DNA of 64,000 nucleotides from Nannocystis pusilla (GTDB lineage: Bacteria; Myxococcota_A; Polyangia; Nannocystales; Nannocystaceae). The translations under genes and the position numbers were made by a program. Shown here piece by piece: positions 28,057-36,712 of the stretch. Position 1 is the first letter of the stretch. Each line of letters opens with the position of its first letter. The DNA is taken from the NCBI RefSeq assembly GCF_020073745.1, contig NZ_JAIRAU010000005.1, positions 186,001 through 250,000 of the forward strand, read 5' to 3'. The notes beneath the pieces are model-generated. The model had not been told where the DNA came from and did not search any database. It worked only from the letters and a program-made list of their open reading frames with translations.

Positions 28057-29094
28057 ATGGAACCGAGTTCGAGCATCATCGTCGTCGGGGCGTCCGCCGG
28101 CGGCGTCACGAGCCTTGAGCAGCTCGTGTCGGGTCTGCCGACGGACCTCCTGGGCGCCGTCTTCGTCGTCCTGCATATCCCTCCGGATGCAGTCAGCCGT
28201 CTGCCCCAGATCCTGAGCCGGAGTGGGCCGCTGTCGGCCGTCCATCCGCAAGACGGGGACAGGATTCGGCCGAGGCAGATCTATGTCGCGCCGCCCGACC
28301 ACCATCTGCTGATCGACGGCGACCGGATCGGCGTCAAGAAGGGCCCACGGGAGAACCGCTTCCGCCCCTCGATCGACGCCTTGTTCCGTTCGGCTGCGTA
28401 CACGTATCGCACCCGGGTCATCGGCGTTGTCCTGTCGGGTGTCCTCGATGACGGCACCTCGGGGCTTTGGAGCATCAAGCGGCTCGGCGGCATCACGGTG
28501 GTTCAGGACCCCGAGGATGCCGCTCATAATGCGATGCCGCTGAACGCGCTGGAGCAGGTCGAGATCGACCACTCCCTGCCGGCCCGCGACATGGGACCCC
28601 TGCTCGCTCGTCTGTCGCGCCAGGGGCCCGCGGCTGCGAGTGAAACTGCCCGCGACCCCGACAGGCAGATGGAGATCGAGGTCGCTGTCGCCGGCGGCGG
28701 CAATGCATTCGCGCGAGGTATCATGGAGTGCACGGAGTTGAGCCCGTTCACCTGCCCCGAGTGCCACGGCGCTCTGGTCGAGCTCAAGGAAGGTAACGTG
28801 ACGCGGTTCCGTTGCCACACCGGGCACGCCTTCAGCAAGAGCGCGCTGCTCGCCGGTGTCACCGAGGCCGTGGACCACAGCCTCTGGCAAGTGACCCGGG
28901 CGCTCGAGGAATGCGTGATGTTGCTCGAACAGATGGCTCGGGACCTCCAGGAGCGCGGCCAAACCGCCGAAGCCGACCGGGTGCTCCGGAAGGCACGTGA
29001 TACCGAGCGGCGTGCAAGCGCGCTACAAGTGATCACGCTGCAACACGAACATCTCAGCGAGGAAGCGTTGCGCGATCCGCCCGAGGCGAAGTGA
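28057..29094 (+). CDS. CheB-type methylesterase with C-terminal zinc-ribbon domain
   Basis: 345 residues. Residues 1-190 are a CheB catalytic domain without receiver: catalytic Ser in VVGASAGGV, His in VVLHIPPD, Asp in LSGVLDDGTSGLW. The C-terminal half has a Cys/His group, FTCPECHGAL then FRCHTGHAFS, that fits a zinc ribbon, followed by a helical tail of about 80 residues (VDHSLWQVTRALEECVMLLE). This layout is common in orphan CheB proteins outside chemotaxis operons. The substrate is likely a methylated glutamate, perhaps made by the CheR domain of the hybrid protein at 16.7 kb, but that link is inference. Catalytic residues are complete. Confidence 0.9.
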   Translation: MEPSSSIIVVGASAGGVTSLEQLVSGLPTDLLGAVFVVLHIPPDAVSRLPQILSRSGPLSAVHPQDGDRIRPRQIYVAPPDHHLLIDGDRIGVKKGPRENRFRPSIDALFRSAAYTYRTRVIGVVLSGVLDDGTSGLWSIKRLGGITVVQDPEDAAHNAMPLNALEQVEIDHSLPARDMGPLLARLSRQGPAAASETARDPDRQMEIEVAVAGGGNAFARGIMECTELSPFTCPECHGALVELKEGNVTRFRCHTGHAFSKSALLAGVTEAVDHSLWQVTRALEECVMLLEQMARDLQERGQTAEADRVLRKARDTERRASALQVITLQHEHLSEEALRDPPEAK

Positions 29095-30028
29095 CGGCGC
29101 GGGGAGCCGTTCGACGCCGACTGCCTGCGCGCGGCGGATCTGGGCTATGCAGATCGGCAGAGACCACCCCACATGAAGCACACATGGCGGGCGCTTCATC
29201 GCCATCCCGGTAATTGTTCGGGCTGGCCCACCTGGCGCGCAGACGCGGGGGGCCGCTGACGCCCCGGTCCACTTCGACGTCGATCAGCCAGCGTTCGTAG
29301 CGGGCGAGCTCGGTTTGTTGCGATCGACCTGTAGCGTCTCCGCGGCGGCCTCCGCGAGGTGCTGGGGGGCGCCGAAGCAGTTGAGCGCGTAGCGGATGAA
29401 CCCGAGCGCGACCTCCCGCTCGGCGACGACCACTCGCGCCACCCCGTTGCGTTCGAGGTAGTCGCGCTCGGCGTCGCTATGCGTGCGCACCACCATGTCG
29501 ATCCGCGGGTTCTGCCGCAGGGCGTGCTCGACAATAAGCCGAGCCTGCAGCGGATCGGAGGTAGCGACCATGAGGAGTCGGGCGCGCTCGATGTGCGCAT
29601 GCACGAGGATCTCGACCCGGGTCGCGTCGCCGTAGATCGCCGGTACGCCGCGTCCACGCAGTTCCTCGACCGCTTCGCGGTTTTGCTCGACGACGACGTG
29701 CGGAAGCCCCTGGCGCGCGAGCTCCCTGGCGATCGGCTCGCCGACCTTGCCGTATCCGATCAGGACCACATGGTCGTGGAGCGCCTGCGGCTCGACGGCC
29801 GGGGGCAGCTCGGCGAGCGGGCCCGCTGGGCGCTCGAGCCACCGTACCAGGCGCGGTCGCTTCTGGATCGCGCGCTCCATCGGGCCGATCGCTGCGAACA
29901 CGAGCGGGTTGAGGGTGATCGTCAGCAGCGCCCCGGCGAGCAGCAATTGTTGGCCCGCGATCGGGAGCAGTTGGAGCTCGACGCCGAGCCTGGCGAGGAT
30001 GAACGAGAACTCACCGATCTGAGCCAGG

Positions 30029-30032
30029 CTAG
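30029..30032. repeat. Target site duplication CTAG, left copy
   Basis: CTAG directly precedes the left inverted repeat. The identical tetramer follows the right inverted repeat at 31776-31779. Four-base duplications are usual for IS1380-family elements. Confidence 0.9.
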
Positions 30033-31775
30033 CCCGGATTTCTCACCACGGATAGGAATTCCGGCCGTACTTCCCGAGTTAGAGCGGGTGTGAAACGAGA
30101 TGCTCTCACCAAGTGGTACGGCCGGAACGCGACAAGGTGTATCCGCGCCGAGTTCGATTTTCAACCTGCCGGTCGACGCCGTGTCGAGGCGGCGTTCGAC
30201 GCGGGACGGGTCAGCTCGGACGGCGGTCTGCTGCTGCTGCGCGAGCTGACCAAGAGTTCAGGTGTGTTTCGAAGGTTTGCGTCCTGCTTCCGGGACCACC
30301 GCGATCCGAGCCGCATCGAGCACACCGTCGAGGAGCTGCTTGCGCAGCGCGTGCTGGGTCTGCTGTGCGGCTACGAGGATCTGAACGACCACGACACACT
30401 CCGCGACGACGCCTTGCTCGCGCTGGCGGTCGGCAAGGCCGATCCGACTGGCGAGCAGCGCAAGCGGGAGCGCGACCGGGGTCACGCGCTGGCGGGCAAG
30501 AGCACACTGAACCGCCTGGAGCTGGCGACGCCGAGCGTCGCGGGAGACGAGCGTTACAAGAAGATCAGTTACGACGACCACGCCATCCAGCGCCTCTTCG
30601 TCGATACCTTCCTCGCCGCGCACGCTGAACCGCCGGCGGAGATCGTCCTCGATCTCGACGCGACCGACGACCCGGTGCACGGTCAGCAGGAGGGCCGCTT
30701 CTTTCACGGCTTCTATGACGGCTACTGCTACCTGCCGCTGTACGTCTTCTGCGGCGACTTCCTCCTCGGTGCCGCGCTGAACACCGCCAACGAGCAGCCG
30801 GCCAGCCACGCGGTCGAGGAACTCGAACGGATCGTCGCGCAGATCCTCGCGCGCTGGCCAGGCGCGCGGATCATCGTGCGCGGCGACTCGGGCTTCTGTC
30901 GGGACGACATCATGCGCTGGTGCGAGGATAACGGGCTCTTCTTCGTCCTGGGCTTGCAGAAGAACTCTCGCTTAATCGCGGAGATCGACGACGACATGAA
31001 CGAGGCCCGCGCCATCGCCGAGCGCACCGGCAAGAACGCACGTGTCTTCAAGGATTTCCGATACGAGACGAACCGGTCCTGGTCCTGCGAACGTCGCGTG
31101 ATCGGCAAGGCCGAATACACGACCGACAAGGAGAACCCGCGCTTCGTCGCCACCAACCTGTCCTGCGACGAGTACGACGCCCGCGGCCTCTACGAGGACC
31201 TGTACTGCGCCCGCGGCGACATGGAGAACCGGATCAAGGAGCAGCAACTCGGCCTCTTCGCCGACCGCACCAGCGCGCACACGCTGCGGGCCAATCAACT
31301 GCGCCTCTGGCTCTCCTCGGTCGCGTACATGATCCTGAACGAGCTCCGCCGAATCGCCCTCGCCAGCACCGAACTCGCGCACGCCCAGGTCTCCACGATC
31401 CGCACGCGGCTGCTCAAGATCGGTGCGATCGTCACGACCTCGGTCCGCCGCATCTGCGTTTCCCTCAGCTCGGTCTTTCCCTTCCAGCATGTCTGGTGGC
31501 GAGCCCTCGACAACCTCCGCCGAGCTCACTCATGAAACGCTGACGGCCTCGACAACATCCCGCGTGATGGATGCGCCTCTCTGCGCAGGAGGTCGTCTGT
31601 CCTCATGGACATGTCGCTCGGAAGGCGCCCGCCGGACTTGTAAGCCGGCATACAGCTCGATCTCGCGCGCTCGCCGTCCGTCGCTTGCGGCTCATGTCAC
31701 CGCCGTCCGAGCGCCCCGCGCCAGGTCGACGGCGGCCGCTCAGCAGGCTCCGCTGTGCGTGGTGAGAAATCCGGG
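30033..31775 (+). mobile_element. Complete insertion sequence, IS1380 family
   Basis: 1743 bp. The ends are inverted repeats identical over 18 bases, CCCGGATTTCTCACCACG at 30033-30050 and its complement at 31758-31775. CTAG flanks both sides. It holds a single full-length transposase gene. Size, terminal CC, duplication length and transposase all fit IS1380. Both ends and the frame are intact, so the element may be active. It disrupts the KefB-like gene. Confidence 0.95.
30090..31535 (+). CDS. IS1380-family transposase
   Basis: 481 residues, intact. Candidate DDE residues lie in IVLDLDATDDPVHG, IVRGDSGFCRDDIMRWCEDN and the late segment RGDMENRIKEQQLGLFADRT; these blocks are characteristic of IS1380 transposases. 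The N-terminus has the usual DAGRVSSDGGLLLLRE segment. It catalyses cut-and-paste movement of its own element. Its codon use is GC-rich like its surroundings. The ATG is the first in the frame inside the left repeat. Confidence 0.93.
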   Translation: MKRDALTKWYGRNATRCIRAEFDFQPAGRRRVEAAFDAGRVSSDGGLLLLRELTKSSGVFRRFASCFRDHRDPSRIEHTVEELLAQRVLGLLCGYEDLNDHDTLRDDALLALAVGKADPTGEQRKRERDRGHALAGKSTLNRLELATPSVAGDERYKKISYDDHAIQRLFVDTFLAAHAEPPAEIVLDLDATDDPVHGQQEGRFFHGFYDGYCYLPLYVFCGDFLLGAALNTANEQPASHAVEELERIVAQILARWPGARIIVRGDSGFCRDDIMRWCEDNGLFFVLGLQKNSRLIAEIDDDMNEARAIAERTGKNARVFKDFRYETNRSWSCERRVIGKAEYTTDKENPRFVATNLSCDEYDARGLYEDLYCARGDMENRIKEQQLGLFADRTSAHTLRANQLRLWLSSVAYMILNELRRIALASTELAHAQVSTIRTRLLKIGAIVTTSVRRICVSLSSVFPFQHVWWRALDNLRRAHS

Positions 31776-31779
31776 CTAG
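31776..31779. repeat. Target site duplication CTAG, right copy
   Basis: Matches the tetramer at 30029-30032 and directly abuts the right inverted repeat of the insertion sequence. Confidence 0.9.
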
Positions 31780-32867
31780 CGGCCACAATCAACGCCGTCC
31801 GGAGCGGGTAGCGAAACGCGAGCACGATCCCGAGCGCCACGATCGACTTGCCGAGCAGGACGATCAGCACCACATACAGCACATGGAGGGGCTGCTCGAA
31901 CACGATCGCCGGGTCGAACAGCATGCCGACGGAGACGAAGAACAGCACCGCGAAGGCATCCTGCATCGGCAGCGCGTCCGCGGCGGCCTGACGGCTGATG
32001 TGCGACTCGCTGATCACGACGCCCGCAAAGAACGCTCCGAGAGCGAACGACACGTCGAATAGCGTCGCGGCGCCGACGGCGATGCCGAACGACAGCGCGA
32101 GCACGCTGAGCGTGAACAGCTCGCGTGACCCGGTCCGGGCGACGAAAATCAGCAGCCATGGCGCAGCGCGGCGGCCGACATAGAACATGAGCACGAGGAA
32201 CGCGAGCAGCTTGGCGAAGGTCGTCGCCAACGCGACGAGCAGCCCGACCTCGTCCGGGCCGCCGCTCGCGCCGCCGAGCGGGCCCGAGAGGGCGGGCAGC
32301 AACACGAGCGCGAGGACCATCGCCAGATCTTCGACGATAAGCCAGCCGATCGCTATCCGGCCGTCCGCGGACGACAGCAACTCGCGTTCCTCGAAGGCGC
32401 GCAGCAGCACGACGGTGCTGGCGACCGAGAGCGCGAGCCCGAACACCAGACCGGCGCCCCACGACCAGCCCCAAGCGAGCGTCAGGCCGACTCCCATCGC
32501 GGTGGCGGCGAAGATCTGGACCACCGCGCCGGGTAACGAGATCTTCCGGACGGCCAGCAACTCACGCGGCGAGAAGTGCAGGCCGACCCCGAACATCAGC
32601 AGGATCACCCCGATCTCGGCGAACTGATCGGCGACCTCGGCGTTGCCGACGAAACCGGGTGTATACGGGCCGACTGCAATGCCGGCCAGCAGATAACCGA
32701 CCAACGGCGGGACGCCGACGCGGCGCGCCGCTAGCCCGAGCAAAAAGGCGAGGCCGAAGCCGGCCGCCATCATCGCAATGAGTGTCGTCTCGTGCTCGAT
32801 GACGTCTTCGTGGGCGACGGCGGCAGATATGCAACCGCTGCGCGGCCCACTCGCGTGTGCTGGCGGC

Positions 32868-32996
32868 AGCGTCCGCGCCGCCGCCGCGTACAAGCGGAAG
32901 ATCGTCGGCCAGACCGACCAGGCCAGCGAGGGGCAGATCGGCGCCATCCTGCCCAAGGAGCGCCTGTACAGCTCGCTGTTGTCGACCTGGAGGCGA
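32868..32996 (+). pseudogene. Remnant of an IS3-type transposase OrfA
   Basis: The plus strand encodes AAAYKRKIVGQTDQASEGQI, then GAILPKERLYSSLLSTWRR. This matches the helix-turn-helix part of IS3-group OrfA proteins (pattern YKRRIL..AD....GxIGALLRREGLYSSxLxxWRR). Only about 43 codons remain and there is no OrfB. It lies directly upstream of the KefB-like gene, possibly within its promoter region. Confidence 0.65.
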
Positions 32997-32999
32997 CCG

Positions 33000-33233
33000 T
33001 CAGCGTCCGCACCTGCGATACGCGGTCCGCACGAAACCGAGCTCGAAGTCCCCGCACCCCGCGAAGCCCTCGAGCTCGGCCTTCACGAAGTCCGGCAGCC
33101 AACCCTGGCCACGCTCCTCGATGCGCGCGAGAAAGCCTGCCAGGTGCCGGCATACGAGCACCGCCGCATCGCACGCGTGGGTCGGGCGCGGCATGTAGGT
33201 GCCAGGCCTCGCGCATGCGGGCATGCCGCCCAC
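33000..33233 (-). pseudogene. N-terminal remnant of an IS91-type transposase
   Basis: 77 codons. CRHLAGFLARIEERGQG, WLPDFVKAELEGFAGCGDF then ELGFVRTAYRRCG match the segment just before and at the start of the zinc-binding domain of IS91 transposases (pattern LPxFVxxELxxFLxCGxLxxGFxRxxC..C). The rest of the zinc domain and the catalytic domain are absent. It abuts the IS3-type remnant, so two element fragments are stacked here. Confidence 0.6.
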
Positions 33234-33512
33234 CCCTGCATTTCGCTCGGCCGGGCCCGGCAGCTCACCAAGTCGGCGAGATTGAAACGGAAGCGCCTGC
33301 GTGGCCGACCTCCCCGGTCAGCGGCCGGCCACCCGGCCCGTGCGCTGGACGGCCCTGCGACCCGCACGGACGTGTCCCCCCCATCCGCCCAGCATGACGA
33401 CTGCAGGGCTCGCCGGCCGGGACTATTACCCGAAGTCGTCCGGGTTTTGGGGCAGATTTGTGGCAACCAGAGGCACCCAGAGGCAACCCGTGGCAAGTCG
33501 CCCTCCCCGCCC

Positions 33513-33560
33513 AAGCCCCTCCGGGTGGAGATCCGCGGCGTTTTGGCAGCGGAGGGGCTT
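33513..33560. terminator. Long-loop hairpin downstream of the integrase gene
   Basis: AAGCCCCTCCG (33513-33523) pairs perfectly with CGGAGGGGCTT (33550-33560), with a 26-base loop that itself contains CCGCGG. TTTT follows on the plus strand. It lies 68 bases beyond the 3' end of the integrase gene and could terminate the element's minus-strand transcript or be part of the attachment region. The rest of 33234-33627 shows no gene. Confidence 0.5.
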
Positions 33561-33627
33561 TTGGCGAGGACGGCTCAGAACTTGTTCCACAGATACTGAT
33601 TCGATTGTCACGAGCGATTAACGCTAA

Positions 33628-34887
33628 TCACTTGTGATCCCTTCGCTTTTTGGGCCTTCCCTTACCGACGTGTGGCCGGGTCCGAGGCGCCCGTGACGGA
33701 TCCGTGACAACTGGCGCCGCCGACGCCCGCGCCTTCTGGAGGGCCGTCACCGCCCGCCCCTGCGCGTCGCCGGTGTCGTGGAGGTACGCGGCGACCGTGG
33801 TAGCCAGGTGTTGATGGCCGAGCAGCTTCTGGACCGACACGAGATCGGCGCCGCCGGCCAACGCCGAGGTCGCCGCGGAGTGGCGCAGAGCGTGAGCACC
33901 CTTCGTCGGAAGCCCGACCATGGCCTGCACGCGCCCGAGTCGGTGGCGGACCCCCGATCGGCTGATCCGACCACCGTCGCGTCCCTCGAACAACGGGGCA
34001 CCCTTCATGCGTCCCTCGACGAAGGGCACGAGCACGGCCGTCAGCCGTTCGGTCATAGACAGCGTGCGCGTCTCGCCGCTCTTCGGCGGTGTGACCTCCC
34101 CAGCCGGACTTACCGATCGCTCGACTCGGAGCGTGCGATGCTCGAGGTCCACGTCACGGATCTCGAGCCCGATGAGCTCACCGACCCGCAGAGCCGTCTC
34201 GCCGCCCACGAGGTAGAGCGCCGTGTACTCGGGGCCCAACTCCGTGGCGGCGGCGACGAGGGCTTCGAAGGTCGCGTCGTCGTACGCCTTCGGGATCGGT
34301 TGCTGACGATCCCTGATCTTCTCAAGCTCCTCCGGCGGGGTGGTCCGCAAACGCAACGCATGGCAGCGCTTCAGCATCATGCCGAAGACGTTCATCGCCT
34401 GATTGATGGTCGTGGCCGCGTAGCCCTTCGCCCGCATCGCCGCGCGGACCCTGCTCGCTTCGGCCTCTCCCGACGCAGCCACCGGCTCATCGCCCACGAT
34501 AGCGACGACATGCTCGAGCTTGAGCCGCTTCGCCTCGATCGTCGAGGCAGCATTGCCTCGACCTGCACAGTCGGCGAGGTAGGTCTCCACGGCCTCCCGA
34601 ATGGTGGTGGGCCGCTTCTCCTCCTGCGCCTGCTGAACCGCCGCCTCGCGCTCGACCTTCTCCTCGACGGCCTTCGTCTTGCCGTCTCTGCTCTGCGGGG
34701 GCAGCCTCCCGGCTTCGATCTCTCGGCGGACCTGCTCGCCCCACCGTAGGGCCGCCGACTTGCTGGTGATGGATCGCGGCGCCGTGTACCGGTACCGCTT
34801 CGCCTTGAGCGCGCCGAGCGGCATGGCCTTGATGTCTACCTGCCAGGCAGGCTCCTTCGTGTCCGTTCGCTGTCGCACCTTGATCAT
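33628..34887 (-). CDS. Tyrosine recombinase (phage-type integrase)
   Basis: 419 residues. A basic N-terminal arm-binding part and a core-binding SAM-like domain (TIREAVETYLADCAGRGNAA) precede the catalytic domain. Catalytic residues: Arg in GETALRVGELIGL, His/Arg in HALRHSAATS (about 331), His in LGHQHLATT and nucleophile Tyr in AAYLHD (about 367). The tail is very basic (RPHVGKGRPKKRRDHK). The ATG at 34887 follows GGAAAGAG and is preferred to one 19 codons earlier. As the outermost gene of the element it most likely integrates and excises it; no attachment-site duplication was found in the window. Confidence 0.93.
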   Translation of the reverse strand: MIKVRQRTDTKEPAWQVDIKAMPLGALKAKRYRYTAPRSITSKSAALRWGEQVRREIEAGRLPPQSRDGKTKAVEEKVEREAAVQQAQEEKRPTTIREAVETYLADCAGRGNAASTIEAKRLKLEHVVAIVGDEPVAASGEAEASRVRAAMRAKGYAATTINQAMNVFGMMLKRCHALRLRTTPPEELEKIRDRQQPIPKAYDDATFEALVAAATELGPEYTALYLVGGETALRVGELIGLEIRDVDLEHRTLRVERSVSPAGEVTPPKSGETRTLSMTERLTAVLVPFVEGRMKGAPLFEGRDGGRISRSGVRHRLGRVQAMVGLPTKGAHALRHSAATSALAGGADLVSVQKLLGHQHLATTVAAYLHDTGDAQGRAVTALQKARASAAPVVTDPSRAPRTRPHVGKGRPKKRRDHK

Positions 34888-35080
34888 CTGCGCGTCTCTT
34901 TCCGCGCAGCCCTGCAACTGAGGTAACTCAGGGCAGGGCCGCAATCAAGCACGAGTTGATCAATCCTGAAAAATCGGTAGAGAATGAACGCGCCGGCAAC
35001 TCGGCTGCCAACCGAACTGCCGCGCAAGTTTGAGCTTCGTCAGGGCTACTGGAGCCTCGTCCAGCCCCTCCCTCCAGCAT

Positions 35081-35350
35081 CTAACCTACCGCTCCATGCC
35101 GCTCCCCGAGCTGGGCGAGCCATTTCTCGAGGTCGGTTCTGCGCCATCGCACGCCGAGTCCCGGGACTTTGATGGGGGGCGGAAGTTGGCCGCGAGCCCG
35201 CATGTTCCTCACCTGCGCCTCGGTCGAGCCGATGAGTTCGGCGACCTCCGCGGCTCTCAACAACGCCGAAGAAGAGCCACCCGCTTGCTTTGCGCCCCCT
35301 TTTGCGGGAGCGGTCAATAAGCTTCCCGCTCGATCATATCCTGTCTTCAC
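35081..35350 (-). CDS. AlpA-like excisionase / helix-turn-helix protein
   Basis: 89 residues from a GTG with a strong GGGAGGTG ribosome binding site. The MerR-like HTH of the excisionase family is clear: LLRAAEVAELIGSTEAQVRN, MRARGQLPPPIKVPGLGVRW, RRTDLEKWLAQL. Such proteins bind the attachment site and steer the recombinase towards excision, or act as regulators of element genes. Its place next to the integrase supports an excisionase role. Confidence 0.82.
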   Translation of the reverse strand: MKTGYDRAGSLLTAPAKGGAKQAGGSSSALLRAAEVAELIGSTEAQVRNMRARGQLPPPIKVPGLGVRWRRTDLEKWLAQLGERHGAVG

Positions 35351-35385
35351 GCCCACCTCCCAATCGCTCACGTGCCGTTCGCGCC

Positions 35386-35601
35386 TTACTTCCTCCGAAC
35401 ACTCAAGCCGATCCCCACACCACACAGTATGCCGAGAGCACCTGACACAGCGGCGCAGACCAGGGCCCGGTTCTGGTCGGCGATGCCCAGCCGGTGCAGG
35501 TCCGCACGGGCCTGGCGGAGCTGATCGGAGAGCGCCCGGGCCTCAGCCCGCGCGAGCTCGAGGGCCTGCTCGATGTTGGAGGTCGTAGCCATGGCCGTCA
35601 T
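35386..35601 (-). CDS. Small single-helix membrane protein of the element
   Basis: 71 residues: an N-terminal helical, coiled-coil-like part (NIEQALELARAEARALSDQL), then one C-terminal membrane helix (ALVCAAVSGALGILCGVGIG) and a basic end (RRK). The start overlaps the stop of the preceding gene by four bases (ATGA). It is one of about a dozen element proteins with a soluble part and one terminal helix. Function unknown; a virion membrane protein is possible. Confidence 0.7.
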   Translation of the reverse strand: MTAMATTSNIEQALELARAEARALSDQLRQARADLHRLGIADQNRALVCAAVSGALGILCGVGIGLSVRRK

Positions 35602-36191
35602 TTCCGTCCCTTCGGCCAGAACGCGGCCGCGAACGCGAGGCCCAGCGCGCCGGTGACGGCGAGCTTCTCCTCGAGGGCGACCGGCTTCATGTCGACGGCC
35701 TGCGCCCCGGCGACATTGCTGACGGTGCCGCGCCAGCGCGCGCCAGGGTACAGGCGCGCGGTCAAAGTCCAGGGCTGCACCGTCACGACGAACACGTTCT
35801 CGGCGCTACCGGCAATCCGCGCGATCTCGCGGAGGGCGGCGTGCAGATCCGACACGTACTCGAGGACGCACGAGACGAACACGACCGCCGAGTCGTCGGG
35901 GATGTCGGCGACCGGGCCCTTGGTGATGTCGGCGACGATCGTGATCGGGCAGCCCGGGCAGCCGTTCATGTCGATGCACACGTCGCCGCAGCCGTAGGCC
36001 CGCATGAGACGGGTGTGCATGCCCGCGTCGGGATCGCCGATGACGACGAGCCGGCGTCCGAGAGCCGTGGCGCGTTCGGCCGCCATTTGGAAGGCCGTCG
36101 AGCGCTCCCGGAAGCGGATGAGCGCGGCCGTCCCTTCGACCAGCCCGACGTAGCCGAGGACGACGCGCGCGGCGAGTTTAGGCAGCGACAT
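35598..36191 (-). CDS. Methyltransferase-like protein with Cys-rich loop
   Basis: 197 residues. The core resembles a class I SAM-dependent methyltransferase fold: RRLVVIGDPDAGMHTRLMRA at the motif I position, VADITKG at the third strand, SAVVFVSCVLEYVSDLHAAL at motif IV. The motif I loop is degenerate (no GxGxG). Four Cys sit in CGDVCIDMNGCPGC, where the second strand should be. Short hydrophobic segments lie at both ends (ARVVLGYVGLVEGTAAL; VTGALGLAFAAAFWPKGRK), so it is probably membrane-associated. Methyl acceptor unknown; it may not be catalytic. Confidence 0.6.
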   Translation of the reverse strand: MSLPKLAARVVLGYVGLVEGTAALIRFRERSTAFQMAAERATALGRRLVVIGDPDAGMHTRLMRAYGCGDVCIDMNGCPGCPITIVADITKGPVADIPDDSAVVFVSCVLEYVSDLHAALREIARIAGSAENVFVVTVQPWTLTARLYPGARWRGTVSNVAGAQAVDMKPVALEEKLAVTGALGLAFAAAFWPKGRK

Positions 36192-36651
36192 GGCGGGGCT
36201 CCTGGTTGGCGTTGGGAACGGCCTGTGCGCGTGCTAGGGCGGGAAGCGCCGCCTCCCACCGGCGCTTGTCACGGATCGCCATCGAGTCACGGGGGCGCGA
36301 GGCGCAGCTCCAGGACCAGCCACGCACCGCGGCGACCTCGCGCCAGCTCGCCGCGCCGAGCGATGCACCTGGCTCGGAGGACAGGGTGTAGGTGACGAGG
36401 CGCCGGTAGCCGAGGGCATGCGCTCCCCGGCGGCACGCGGACAGCAGCATCGAGCAGGCGTTACGCGCGCCGTCGGCGCAGACCCGCGTCACCTCGGCGG
36501 TGTGGCCATCCTGCAGCTCGCGGGCGCGCCGACGGCGAAGAGCCCGCTGACCGGTGGCGCGAGATGGCGGATCGGGAAGAGCGCGCACAGGTGCACCGCG
36601 TCGATCGTCGTGCCGATACCGCTCACAGGGTTTGTAGAACGCGATGACCAT
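36178..36651 (-). CDS. XF1762-type protein (GNAT-like), possibly damaged at its N-terminus
   Basis: 157 residues. The C-terminal 100 residues match the XF1762 family found on mobile elements: LQDGHTAEVTRVCADGARNA, then GYRRLVTYTLSSEPGASL. The N-terminal 45 residues are Arg/Pro-rich and unlike the family. A neighbouring frame encodes PIRHLAPPVSGLFAVG, closer to the expected start, so a frameshift near 36545 is possible. The gene overlaps the next one by 14 bases. The family is acetyltransferase-like by fold; its substrate is unknown. Confidence 0.6.
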   Translation of the reverse strand: MVIAFYKPCERYRHDDRRGAPVRALPDPPSRATGQRALRRRRARELQDGHTAEVTRVCADGARNACSMLLSACRRGAHALGYRRLVTYTLSSEPGASLGAASWREVAAVRGWSWSCASRPRDSMAIRDKRRWEAALPALARAQAVPNANQEPRHVAA

Positions 36652-36712
36652 CCCCACTCCTCCCTTCGCGCCGCGCCGGCGCATGTCGTCTGTGCTCGTC
36701 GTCGTCCCGGGC

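Larger units (their letters stand above)
29284..32773 (-). pseudogene. KefB/YbaL-like monovalent cation:proton antiporter, split by an insertion sequence
   Basis: The N-terminal part (31776-32773) carries the antiporter membrane domain: VPPLVGYLLAGIAVGPYTPG, FAEIGVILLMFGVGLHF, down to RTALIVAAS. The C-terminal part (29284-30032) resumes with LAQIGEFSFILARLG and has the NAD-binding TrkA-N domain (HVVLIGYGKVGEPIARELAR). Removing the insertion and one CTAG copy restores the frame exactly at ALIVAAS-LAQIGEF, giving one normal-length protein. The gene was therefore intact until the insertion. The start is uncertain: ATG 32773 is given, but family members often begin about 10 residues earlier. The family exchanges K+ or Na+ for H+ at the inner membrane. 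Confidence 0.9.

Noticed and set aside
33234..33627. tRNA gene or tRNA-derived attachment site next to the integrase
   Set aside because: No T-loop or cloverleaf could be made from the sequence, and no matching direct repeat was found between 61165 and 61356.
35598..36191. GDPDAG as a Walker A motif of a packaging ATPase
   Set aside because: There is no GK[ST] and no Walker B; the downstream blocks fit a methyltransferase fold. The element therefore still lacks an identified packaging ATPase.
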